NCBI RefSeq assembly: GCF_036208045.1
Contig: NZ_CP121472.1
Coordinates: forward strand, 1,313,531 to 1,377,530
Direction of reading: 5' to 3'
Origin: Thiorhodovibrio winogradskyi
GTDB taxonomy: Bacteria > Pseudomonadota > Gammaproteobacteria > Chromatiales > Chromatiaceae
Length of the DNA stretch: 64,000 nucleotides
The translations under genes were made by a program, and so were the position numbers. The notes beneath the pieces are model-generated. The model saw nothing but the letters and a program-made list of their open reading frames with translations. It made no database searches and was not told the origin of the DNA. Positions 1-7,764 of this stretch are shown here, piece after piece. The stretch's first letter is position 1; every line of letters starts with the position of its first letter.

Positions 1-2
1 TC

Positions 3-1559
3 TCGGTGCTAAGCAGCCTGTGTCTGTTCGGCAGCGGCAATCTGCTGGCGCTCTATGTGAGTTGGGAGGTGGTGGTCTGGGCCTTCTTCCTGCTGTTGGC
101 GGTCGGTGGCGGGTTGGCACTGGGCGCGGCCGTGCGCTATGCCGCTTATTCCTTTGCTGGTGGCGTGGCCCTGCTCGGTGCGCTGGCGCTGGTGTTTCGC
201 GCCTCTGGATCTTTTGATTTCGCTCGGGTCAGCGCCGCGCTGCCCACCCTGGGCCTGGGGCAGGAACTGCTGCTGGGGTTGTTGTTGCTGGTCGCCCTGG
301 GGCTGAGACTGGGCGCCTTGCCGCTTTTCGCCTGGCAGCCGGGGCAGGTGCGGCCGCCGGTGCCCGTGTTCTGGCATGGTATCGCGGCGCGCGTGGGGTT
401 TTTTGCTCTGCTTGTGTTGCTCTCGCGCATGGTGGGTGTGGAGTGGCTGGCGAGCATGGGTGGGCTGGCGCGGGGTGGCTGGCTCGATCCGCGTCTACTG
501 CTGTGCTGGGTGGCGCTGCTGCTGGTGCTTTTCGGCGGTTGGCGGGCCTGGCGGCAACGCTGTGCTGGCGCCGTGCTGAGTTGGCTGGCACTCAGCCAGA
601 CCGGATTCGTGCTGTTGGCCTTGTTGGTGGGCGGGGAGTTTGGCACCGCGAGTGGGCTTTTGCAGTTGTTTAGCCTGGGTCTGGCGGAAGCGGTGCTGGC
701 CGGGCTTTGTCTGGTCGCTGTGCCCTTGGTATCGGTGCCCTTTGGGTCGCAAGCCCGAAGTTCTCATTCGGGTCGCGTGGAGACGGGGCTCAGAGGTCTG
801 GCGCTTGCCGCGGCTTTGCTGTCTGGTGCCAGCCTGGTTGGTCTGCCCCCAACCCTGGGCTTTGTCTCCAAGTGGCTGCTTTATGACGCCATTCTGACCG
901 ACCCCCTGTTGGGTCTGAGCCGCTGGCCACTGTTTTGGCTGGCGCTGCTTGGCAGTGGGCTGAGTCTGCTCGCGCTGTTGCGGCTGGCGGCCATCATGCG
1001 CGCGCGCTCGGGCGAGAAATGCACGGGTCGGCCCGACGCCATCATGGCGCCGGTGCTGGGGTTGTCCGCTTTGACGCTCCTGGCCGGGGTGGTGCCAGGG
1101 CCGGCCATGGGTTGGGTGGCGGCCATGCAGCGCACGCTCGGCGTGCCGGTGCTGGACTGGACCCTGGGCGGCGTTGCTGGCCGTATTGACATGCTGTGGT
1201 TGACCCTGTGGCAGGGCTTGCTGCTGTTGCCGCTGCTGGCGGTGCTTTGGTGGGTGTGGCGTAGCGCATCCGAATCTGGCGAACGCGTGCGTGCCTTTTT
1301 GTGGCGCCTGCTTGGCACGGTGCCGACGGGTGGTGGCTTGCTCTCGGAGGCAGGGAGGCCCCCTATGGATCATGCGGTGGAGCGTGCGGGGGATCAGGCG
1401 GTCGATCAGGGGCGGGATCGGCGGCCCTTGATCGAACCCCTGTTCGTGGCCTTGCTCGACAGGCTGGCTGGCCTGGTCGTGGGGCTGAGTGGTCCGCGTC
1501 TGGCGCCCTGGACCCTGGCCGCGGTCTTGCTAAGCCTGATGCTGTGGGCCTTTGCTTAA
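3..1559 (+). CDS. Complex I/Mrp antiporter-like proton-conducting membrane subunit, 5' partial
   Basis: At least 518 residues, almost entirely hydrophobic, with about a dozen membrane segments. The frame is open to the window edge, so the true start is probably upstream; a GTG at position 6 is the first possible start inside. Near the N-terminus 'LYVSWEV' resembles the LFxxWE motif of NuoL/M/N-type subunits, and the 'RLGALPLFAWQPG' segment with the following 'PPVPVFWHG' matches the conserved lysine/proline channel region of that family, with some deviations. Family members move protons or sodium in complex I, Mrp antiporters, membrane hydrogenases and DAB-type carbon uptake systems. The neighbouring hyp genes suggest a hydrogenase-linked role, but the missing 5' context prevents a firm assignment. 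Its stop codon interlocks with the hypE stop. Confidence 0.75.
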   Translation, partial: SVLSSLCLFGSGNLLALYVSWEVVVWAFFLLLAVGGGLALGAAVRYAAYSFAGGVALLGALALVFRASGSFDFARVSAALPTLGLGQELLLGLLLLVALGLRLGALPLFAWQPGQVRPPVPVFWHGIAARVGFFALLVLLSRMVGVEWLASMGGLARGGWLDPRLLLCWVALLLVLFGGWRAWRQRCAGAVLSWLALSQTGFVLLALLVGGEFGTASGLLQLFSLGLAEAVLAGLCLVAVPLVSVPFGSQARSSHSGRVETGLRGLALAAALLSGASLVGLPPTLGFVSKWLLYDAILTDPLLGLSRWPLFWLALLGSGLSLLALLRLAAIMRARSGEKCTGRPDAIMAPVLGLSALTLLAGVVPGPAMGWVAAMQRTLGVPVLDWTLGGVAGRIDMLWLTLWQGLLLLPLLAVLWWVWRSASESGERVRAFLWRLLGTVPTGGGLLSEAGRPPMDHAVERAGDQAVDQGRDRRPLIEPLFVALLDRLAGLVVGLSGPRLAPWTLAAVLLSLMLWAFA

Positions 1560-2617
1560 CAAATGCGCGGGAGTTGCTCACCGCTGAGCCAGTCGAGCAG
1601 ACGGCGACCGCCAAAGGGCGTCTCCAACTCGATCAGCCGTTGCGGGTCTTGGGTGACTTCGCCGATGATGGCTGATTCCTGCCCGAGCGGATGAGCGCGC
1701 ATGGCGGCGAGCAGCGTCGCGGCGCGCTCGGCCGGACAGATGGCGATGAGCTTGCCCTCGTTGGCGATGTGCAGCGGGTCGAGCCCAAGCAACTCGCAGG
1801 CCCCGCGGACCTCGGGCTTGAGCGGAATCGCCGCCTCGCGAATCAGCATGCCCACGCCCGACTGGGCGGCCAGCTCATTGAGTGTTGCCGCCATGCCGCC
1901 GCGGGTGGGGTCGCGCAGACAGTGGATATCTGGCACGGCGGCGATCATGTCCGCGACCAGCCCATGCAGGGCGGCACTGTCGGATTGGAGATCCGTCCCA
2001 AACCCCAAATTCTCGCGCCGAGACAGAATGGCGATGCCATGATCGCCCAGGCTGCCGCTGACCAGGACAGCGTCGCCGGGCGCGGCAAGCTCCCCTGAAA
2101 TATGGATTCCCTCGGGCACTTCACCCACGCCAGTGGTGGTGATGAAACAGCCATCGGCCTTGCCGCGCTCCACCACCTTGGTGTCGCCGGTGACGATGGG
2201 CACACCGGCGGCCCGGGATGCCTCGGCCATGGCGATGACAATACGCTCAAGGTCGGCCAGCGGCAGTCCTTCTTCGAGAATAAAACCAGCGGCCAGGTAG
2301 AGCGGTCGGGCGCCCGCCATGGCGACATCGTTGATGGTGCCATGCACGGCGAGACTGCCGATGTTCCCGCCATGAAAAAACAGCGGCGAGATCACATGGC
2401 CGTCGGTGCTCATCACCAGGCGCCCGCGCACCGGGCCAAAAAGGGCTTGGTCATTGCCTTGGCGCAGCAGAGGGTTGTCGAGATGGTGGCGGAAGAGGTC
2501 CTCGATCAGTTGCGCCATGGCGCGACCGCCGCCGCCGTGGCTGAGGTCGACCTGGCCGTTGGGGATGTCGAGACGGCTGCGGAAATGGGTTTGTGGGCTT
2601 TCTTTGGTGTTGGTCAT
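1556..2617 (-). CDS. hypE: HypE, carbamoyl dehydratase of NiFe-hydrogenase maturation
   Basis: HypE takes the carbamoyl group passed from HypF onto its C-terminal cysteine and dehydrates it with ATP to a thiocyanate, the source of the CN ligands of the NiFe active site. The 353-residue product has the N-terminal 'LSHGGGGRAMAQLI' signature, the PurM/AIR-synthase-like ATP-binding core ('DPTRGGMAATLNELA') and the diagnostic C-terminus 'PRIC' carrying the reactive Cys. I chose the ATG at 2617 because it precedes 'MTNTKES' and lies 16 nt after the hypD stop; the frame stays open upstream through the end of hypD but that extension is not HypE-like. Last gene of hypC-hypD-hypE. Confidence 0.95.
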   Translation of the reverse strand: MTNTKESPQTHFRSRLDIPNGQVDLSHGGGGRAMAQLIEDLFRHHLDNPLLRQGNDQALFGPVRGRLVMSTDGHVISPLFFHGGNIGSLAVHGTINDVAMAGARPLYLAAGFILEEGLPLADLERIVIAMAEASRAAGVPIVTGDTKVVERGKADGCFITTTGVGEVPEGIHISGELAAPGDAVLVSGSLGDHGIAILSRRENLGFGTDLQSDSAALHGLVADMIAAVPDIHCLRDPTRGGMAATLNELAAQSGVGMLIREAAIPLKPEVRGACELLGLDPLHIANEGKLIAICPAERAATLLAAMRAHPLGQESAIIGEVTQDPQRLIELETPFGGRRLLDWLSGEQLPRIC

Positions 2618-2633
2618 GGCTTGGCAGCGAGGA

Positions 2634-3788
2634 TCAGGTCGCCGATGCGCTGGCGGTGCGTTGCGGGATTCTTGAGCGGCCGTGGAGCCAGTAAGCCGCG
2701 CAGGCGCCTTCGGAGGAAACCATGCAGGCGCCCAGGGGATTCTCTGGTGAACAAACACGGCCAAACAGCTTGCAATCGGTCGGTTCCATCAGCCCGCGCA
2801 GCACCTTGGGGCATTCGCAGCCTTCGTGCTCGCGCCCTGGAGTCACCGCGACCGGGAAGCGTTGCTCGGCGTCCCAGTCGGCATAGGCGTCGGCGATTTT
2901 CAGCGCGCTCTCGGGTAGCCAGCCGAGGCCGCGCCATTCAAAGCGCTCCCGCGGGACCAGGGTGTCGCGCATCAGCGCCTGGGCCTTGGTGTTGCCCTCG
3001 GGGCTGACGGCGCGGCTGTACTGGTTTTGGAGATCGCGCCGCCCCTGGTTGATCTGGCGCACCAGCATGAGCGCGCTTTGCATCACATCAAGCGGCTCGA
3101 AGCCGGCGATGACCAAGGGCAAGCCATGATCCCGGGCGACGAACTCATAGGCCGCGCTGCCGATGATGGTGCTGACATGGGACGGCCCCAGGATGCCGTC
3201 GATGCGCGCGACCTCGTCCGCGCTGTCGCTCAGAATGGCGCGCAGCGCGGGCGGAGTCAGCACATGGTTGCAAAACACCGAGAAATTGCGCAGCCCCTCG
3301 GCGCGCGCGGTCTTCAGTGCGACCGCCGTGGGTGGCGTGGTGGTCTCGAAACCGATGGCGAAGAAAACGACCTGTTGCGCTGGTTGTTGTTGAGTCGCGG
3401 CGCGGGCGATGGCGAGCGCGTCCTGGGTGGAATAGACCATGCGAATGTCCGCGCCCGCCGCCTTGGCCTTGAGCAGGCTCTGGCGCTCGCTCGCCGGCAC
3501 CCGCATCAGGTCGCCATAGGTGCAGAGTGTGACCCCGTGCTGACTGGCCATGGCGATGGCCTGGTCGATGCGCGCCATGGGTAGTACGCAGACCGGGCAG
3601 CCAGGCCCATGGACGAAGCGCAGATTCTCGGGCATCAAATCCTGCACGCCATAACGGAAAATGGCATGGGTATGGCCCCCGCAAAATTCCATCAGCCGGT
3701 AGTCCCGATCCGGGCGCGCCTCGGCGAGAATAGCGCGGGCGAGATCCCGCGCCAGGGCGCTGTCGCGGTATTCATCGACGAATTTCAT
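2634..3788 (-). CDS. hypD: HypD, Fe-S scaffold for the Fe(CN)2CO unit
   Basis: HypD holds a 4Fe-4S cluster and, with HypC, assembles the Fe(CN)2CO group delivered to the hydrogenase large subunit. The 384-residue product has the conserved 'FCGGHTHAIFRYG' block, the 'GPGCPVCVLP' CxxC motif, 'GFETTTPPTA', and the C-terminal cluster-binding cysteines ('GCECPKVLRG', 'CKLFGRVCSP'). It starts inside the hypC stop codon (ATGA overlap at 3785-3788), so the two are translationally coupled. The roughly 20 C-terminal residues after 'AAYWLHG' are low in complexity and may be a loose extension. Confidence 0.96.
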   Translation of the reverse strand: MKFVDEYRDSALARDLARAILAEARPDRDYRLMEFCGGHTHAIFRYGVQDLMPENLRFVHGPGCPVCVLPMARIDQAIAMASQHGVTLCTYGDLMRVPASERQSLLKAKAAGADIRMVYSTQDALAIARAATQQQPAQQVVFFAIGFETTTPPTAVALKTARAEGLRNFSVFCNHVLTPPALRAILSDSADEVARIDGILGPSHVSTIIGSAAYEFVARDHGLPLVIAGFEPLDVMQSALMLVRQINQGRRDLQNQYSRAVSPEGNTKAQALMRDTLVPRERFEWRGLGWLPESALKIADAYADWDAEQRFPVAVTPGREHEGCECPKVLRGLMEPTDCKLFGRVCSPENPLGACMVSSEGACAAYWLHGRSRIPQRTASASAT

Positions 3789-4084
3789 TCGGCTGCCCCG
3801 GCCTGGGTTGGCTGCGGCTGTTGATCGGGTGCGCTCTGGGATGCGCCCTGGGCTGCATCCGCATCCAATGCGCCCAAGGCCCGCATCAGCCGCAGGGTTT
3901 CCTCGGCCTCCTCCGGACTGATGCGATTGAGCGCATAGCCGACATGCACCAGCACATAGTCGCCGACCTCGACGCCATCGACCAGGGCGAGAGAAATCTC
4001 TTTGCGCACGCCATCAAGTGAGACACAGGCCTGGTCGGTGGCGCTATCAATGCTGAGCACCTGGGCGGGGATCGCGAGGCACAT
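3785..4084 (-). CDS. hypC: HypC/HupF-type hydrogenase maturation chaperone
   Basis: HypC binds iron through its N-terminal Cys, works with HypD in building the Fe(CN)2CO group, and escorts it to the hydrogenase large-subunit precursor. The sequence starts 'MCLAIPAQVLSI' with the essential Cys at position 2 and contains the family motif 'VGDYVLVHVGYAL' near residue 45. At 99 residues it is longer than the usual 75-90 because of a Gln/Ala/Pro-rich tail. First gene of the hypCDE operon; hypA, hypB and hypF are not in this window. A GGAG-like ribosome binding site lies upstream of the ATG. Confidence 0.95.
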   Translation of the reverse strand: MCLAIPAQVLSIDSATDQACVSLDGVRKEISLALVDGVEVGDYVLVHVGYALNRISPEEAEETLRLMRALGALDADAAQGASQSAPDQQPQPTQAGAAE

Positions 4085-4244
4085 AAGGAAACTCCGGGGG
4101 ATCTGGTCGCCAGCAGCGCGCGACTGGGGGCTGGTTGAATGCTCGTGGCGGGATTTGCCTTGATTCGGTTCTATAGCCTTTCAGTATATAGGATCCTTTT
4201 CCGCGGCTGGCGGCTGTCCAATGACGCTGGCTCCATTATGCGCC

Positions 4245-4435
4245 CTATTTGAGTGCACGCAGGAAGGCGACTTTACGGTAGATGACGGGATGACTGAGCA
4301 GCTCTTCGGGCGAAAACGTATTAAAGGGCTGGTCAGCGGCCTTGAAGCTCAGCAGGTTGAGCTTGGCCAGATCAGGGCATCTGCCAGGGCGCTGCCGAGC
4401 AGTTTGGGCCAAGGGATGCGATGGTAGGCACTCAT
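4245..4435 (-). pseudogene. Possible frameshifted small ORF upstream of hypC
   Basis: In the 456-bp gap between hypC and the next gene, the minus strand opens with an ATG at 4435 ('MSAYHRIPWPKLLG...ADAL'). A single missing base near 4370 moves the frame, after which it continues as 'DLAKLNLLSFKAADQPFNTF' and ends '...RKVAFLRALK' at 4245. Joined, this would be a protein of about 64 residues. No family was recognised. It may be a decayed gene or chance; the continuity across the shift is the only support. The rest of the gap holds the likely hypC promoter region (an AT-rich stretch near 4180-4195). Confidence 0.3.
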
Positions 4436-4540
4436 GCCCGCAGTCTAGCCGATGCGCGGAGACTTCTGGAGGCCTGGGGCTCGGCTGGCAGGGGCTGCCA
4501 AAGCACCTGCTCCAGGCCAACCCGGTGCTAAGATGACCCC

Positions 4541-6115
4541 ATGCAACGGAAGAAACTCCCCATTGGCATTTCCACCTTCGCCAAGATTCGCGGCGAGGAT
4601 TACTACTATGTGGATAAGACCGAGTTGGCCCTGCGGCTGATTGATGCGGGCAGCTACTACTTCCTCTCCCGTCCGCGCCGCTTTGGCAAGTCGCTGTTGC
4701 TCGATACCCTAGCCGAGCTGTTCCAGGGCAACCTGCCGCTGTTTCAGGGGCTTTATGCCGAGCGGTGCTGGGATTGGAGCATCCCCTATCCGGTGATCCG
4801 GTTGAGCTTTGGCGGTGGGGTGATGCGTGATCGCGGTGAGCTGGACGCCAAGTTCCGCGAACTGCTCGATATCAATCAGGCATCCCTGCGAATCATCTGC
4901 CGGCAACCAACGGCGCCCGGGTGTTTTGCCGAGTTGATCCGTGCAGCTGAACAGCAATATGGCCAGCGCGTGGTCATCCTGGTCGATGAATACGACAAGC
5001 CGATCCTGGATAACCTCTCCGATCCCGAACTTGCGCGGCAAATGCGCGAAGGCCTGCGCAACCTCTATTCCGTGATCAAGGACCATGACCGCCATATCCG
5101 CTTTGTCTTCATCACCGGGGTGTCCAAGTTCAGTAAGGTCAGCCTCTTCTCCGGGCTCAATAACCTCCAGGACATCACCATCGATCAGCGCTACTCGGCG
5201 CTGTGCGGCTATACCGAGGCGGATCTCGATTTGGTCTTCGCGCCCGAGCTCGAAGGCCTGGACCGCCAGCAGATTAAGGATTGGTACAACGGCTACAACT
5301 GGACCGGTGCAACCGTCTATAACCCCTTTGATCTCTTGCTATTGTTTGACAGCCGGCTGTTCCGTTCCTACTGGTTTGAAACCGGCACACCGACCTTCTT
5401 GATCGAGGTGCTCACGCAACGCCATACCTTCAGCCCCAGGTTGAACGCCTGGCGCGCCACCGAGGCGCTGCTCTCGCGGTTTGACGTGGATGATATGAGC
5501 ACCGAGGCCCTGTTGTGGCAGACCGGCTACCTCACCTTCCACGGTCAGCGTCAGCTCGGTGCCCGCATCGAATATACCCTGGGCTACCCGAATCTGGAGG
5601 TGGAAAGCGCCCTCAACGAGGCCCTGCTCAAGGGGCTCTATGGCGACGCCAGCGAAGCTAGTGAGGCCAGCAGTCGGCTCTACGACACCCTAATGAGTGG
5701 CGATTTCGACCAACTGCGCCAGCACTTCGTCAGTCTCTACGCCAGCATTCCCCACGACTGGTTCCGCAACAACCCCGTCACTGACTACGAAGGCTACTGG
5801 GCCAGCGTCTTCTACAGCCACTTCGCCGCTCTGGGGCTGGAGATTCGCTTGGAAGACGCCACCAATCACGGCCGCCTCGACATGGCGCTCTTGTTCAACG
5901 CACAGGTCTATCTGTTCGAATTCAAGGTGGTCGAACTGGTACCCGAGGGCCGAGCGCTGGAGCAACTCAAGGCCAGGAATTACGCCGAGAAGTATCAAGC
6001 GCTGAACCAACCCATCCATCTCATCGGTGTCGAGTTCAGCAAGCAAGAGCGAAATCTGGTCGGCTTTGAGGTGATCAGTGTTGCTAGCGCCAACAATGGA
6101 TCATCCACGAACTAG
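4541..6115 (+). CDS. AAA-ATPase-like and PD-(D/E)XK nuclease domain protein (DUF1703 type)
   Basis: The 524-residue product has the full architecture of the AAA-ATPase-like (PF09820) plus DUF1703 nuclease family. The N-terminal 'LPIGISTFAKIRGEDYYYVDKT' region is followed by a modified P-loop 'RPRRFGKSLLLDT' near residue 45-58 and a Walker B-like 'VVILVDEYDKPI' near residue 145-156. Towards the C-terminus 'GRLDMALLFNAQVYLFEFK' fits the D...ExK nuclease signature. The family is abundant and multicopy in anaerobes and purple sulfur bacteria; its biological role is unsettled. It lies in opposite orientation between hypC and hupK, genes usually found together, so it was probably inserted there. 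Confidence 0.88.
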   Translation: MQRKKLPIGISTFAKIRGEDYYYVDKTELALRLIDAGSYYFLSRPRRFGKSLLLDTLAELFQGNLPLFQGLYAERCWDWSIPYPVIRLSFGGGVMRDRGELDAKFRELLDINQASLRIICRQPTAPGCFAELIRAAEQQYGQRVVILVDEYDKPILDNLSDPELARQMREGLRNLYSVIKDHDRHIRFVFITGVSKFSKVSLFSGLNNLQDITIDQRYSALCGYTEADLDLVFAPELEGLDRQQIKDWYNGYNWTGATVYNPFDLLLLFDSRLFRSYWFETGTPTFLIEVLTQRHTFSPRLNAWRATEALLSRFDVDDMSTEALLWQTGYLTFHGQRQLGARIEYTLGYPNLEVESALNEALLKGLYGDASEASEASSRLYDTLMSGDFDQLRQHFVSLYASIPHDWFRNNPVTDYEGYWASVFYSHFAALGLEIRLEDATNHGRLDMALLFNAQVYLFEFKVVELVPEGRALEQLKARNYAEKYQALNQPIHLIGVEFSKQERNLVGFEVISVASANNGSSTN

Positions 6116-6474
6116 CCGTTGCGTGAAACCATGACCGGTCCCATGGCTGGAGAGGGTGGGGCTGATTCTCTGGTCGTGTTGCTAACCCGATCCGCGTCGC
6201 CAATCCTATCCCGTGCAGGGCATGGCGAATCTTCGCAAAGCTGCCGGTGGCATCGATCATGGTGGAGTCCCAGCTTAGAACCAAGCAAGCATTGCACCGG
6301 GCGGTCGGCGCGAGGCCGATGGCAAGTGTTGCGAACAGTTTATTGAATTTGCCAGCGAGCACGAGATCGCAGCAGTGAAGAGTAGGAGACATTGATTCCC
6401 CGCCCCACAGGAGTCTGCTTAGCGATTCGCGTGCTGAAACATGTCTGGTTTCGCCCGTTTTTCCAGCCTTCTGC
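6116..6474. other. Intergenic stretch, no supported gene
   Basis: This 359-bp gap separates two convergent genes (the DUF1703 gene and hupK). A minus-strand open frame crosses it but has mixed, unrecognisable translation and overlaps the DUF1703 gene end. It may contain remnants of a lost mobile gene. No terminator with a clear T-tract was seen. Confidence 0.4.
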
Positions 6475-7764
6475 TTAAGATGTCGTTGATTCGTTGTCAG
6501 CTGCCAGGCCGATCGAGTAGTCAACGCAGGGATCAATGCTTGTCACCAACAGGCGGGCCAGCCGCTCAATACTGGTCCGTTCAGTAGCTTTTCCGAGCGG
6601 CGGCAGTCCGGCCAAGGCCTGGCTCAGCACTCCTCGCGGATGGAAGTTCCATTCGGTCGGCGCCAGCACCTGATGGCGCTGGACGCGTCCATCGCGCACG
6701 ACTAGCCGATGCACTAAGAGGCCACGAGCGGCCTGGACGGCGGCGAGGCTGGTGTCCGTTCTGGGATGCAGGCTTTGGATGCTGGGGGCCTGCTCAGGGG
6801 GCGCGCTGATCTCGACCAGGGCCTGTGCGAGTTCGATCATCAGCGCCGCGAAGCGGGTCAGCAGGCTGTTGCCATGGATCCGGGTCAAATCGGTGATCAG
6901 GGGTTCTTCGGCCATGCGTGCCAGTGGGGTGGTTTCGTAACAGCGCCCGTCGATGCTTGGCGCGGCGATGAAGGCATTGGGGCTGGTGCTGTCCAGGGTG
7001 CTATTCGGTTTGTTGGCCAGAATGCCTTCAGGTGGAGTAGCCAGACTGCCACCCAGCCGGAGCTCAATGGCACTCAGGTCGGGCTGGGTGAGCCGGGCGG
7101 TGCTGGTCGTCTGGCCGAGTGCTTCCAAGTCTTGCGTGTGCAGAGCTCGCGCGAGGGCGGCAGCTGGTGTTTGGGCGCCCTTGGCCCAGCGCCGCCAGTG
7201 CGCGAGACTGTCGCAAGTGGACAGCCAGTCGGCGGCAGCCGTTCCCAGACTGGCCTGCTCGCCAAGGGTGATCAGCTCACGCAAGGCGGGATCGGCGCTG
7301 GGTGACCTTGACGGTTCAATGCGCGCGCCGGGAGCGAAAGGCTCGTTGCCCGCGCGCGGGTCTGCACGCAACCCTTGCCAGGCGGCCATGATCCGGGCCA
7401 TCAGGCTGTCCTCGCGCGGCAGGCCGAGGATAGGCGGCCAGTCGAGCAACAGACGCCACAGATGCTCCTTGATCAACTCCGCCTGCAACAGCTGCTGACG
7501 GCGGAGCCGGGTCGATGCGTCGGGAGTCAGCTTGAGAATGGACTCGGCCGCCGTGGCAAAAGCCTGGGACTGGGCAGTGGCGCAGAGGCTGTAGAGCAGC
7601 GGAATCTGGCGCGCGACCTCGGTGACATGCTTACCGGCAAAGACCCGCGAGGCGGCCAGTGGGCGCGATGAGCGGATATCCACCCGCCAGCCGTCGTCCT
7701 CCCAGCGCAGCCCAATGCACAATCGTCCCGCTGGATCCTTATAGGCCGCAAGCGCGTCGCTCAT
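6475..7764 (-). CDS. hupK: HupK-like hydrogenase maturation protein (large-subunit paralogue)
   Basis: The 429-residue product has the overall plan of a NiFe-hydrogenase large subunit with degenerate active-site ligands. The region equivalent to the N-terminal CxxC motif reads 'LLYSLCATAQSQAF' near residue 55-68, and the C-terminal motif reads 'TSIDPCVDYSIG' in place of DPCxxC. 'LAPTEWNFHPRG' near residue 370 matches the 'TEWNFHP' block typical of HupK. HupK is thought to act as a scaffold or chaperone in cofactor assembly in uptake-hydrogenase clusters. The start overlaps the stop of the DUF4139 gene by 4 nt (ATGA, 7761-7764). The hyp genes that usually follow are separated from it by the DUF1703 gene. 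Confidence 0.75.
   Translation of the reverse strand: MSDALAAYKDPAGRLCIGLRWEDDGWRVDIRSSRPLAASRVFAGKHVTEVARQIPLLYSLCATAQSQAFATAAESILKLTPDASTRLRRQQLLQAELIKEHLWRLLLDWPPILGLPREDSLMARIMAAWQGLRADPRAGNEPFAPGARIEPSRSPSADPALRELITLGEQASLGTAAADWLSTCDSLAHWRRWAKGAQTPAAALARALHTQDLEALGQTTSTARLTQPDLSAIELRLGGSLATPPEGILANKPNSTLDSTSPNAFIAAPSIDGRCYETTPLARMAEEPLITDLTRIHGNSLLTRFAALMIELAQALVEISAPPEQAPSIQSLHPRTDTSLAAVQAARGLLVHRLVVRDGRVQRHQVLAPTEWNFHPRGVLSQALAGLPPLGKATERTSIERLARLLVTSIDPCVDYSIGLAADNESTTS

Noticed and set aside
6084-6536. 150-codon minus-strand frame as a transposase remnant
   Set aside because: The translation contains no recognisable transposase motif and overlaps the end of the DUF1703 gene; not enough support.
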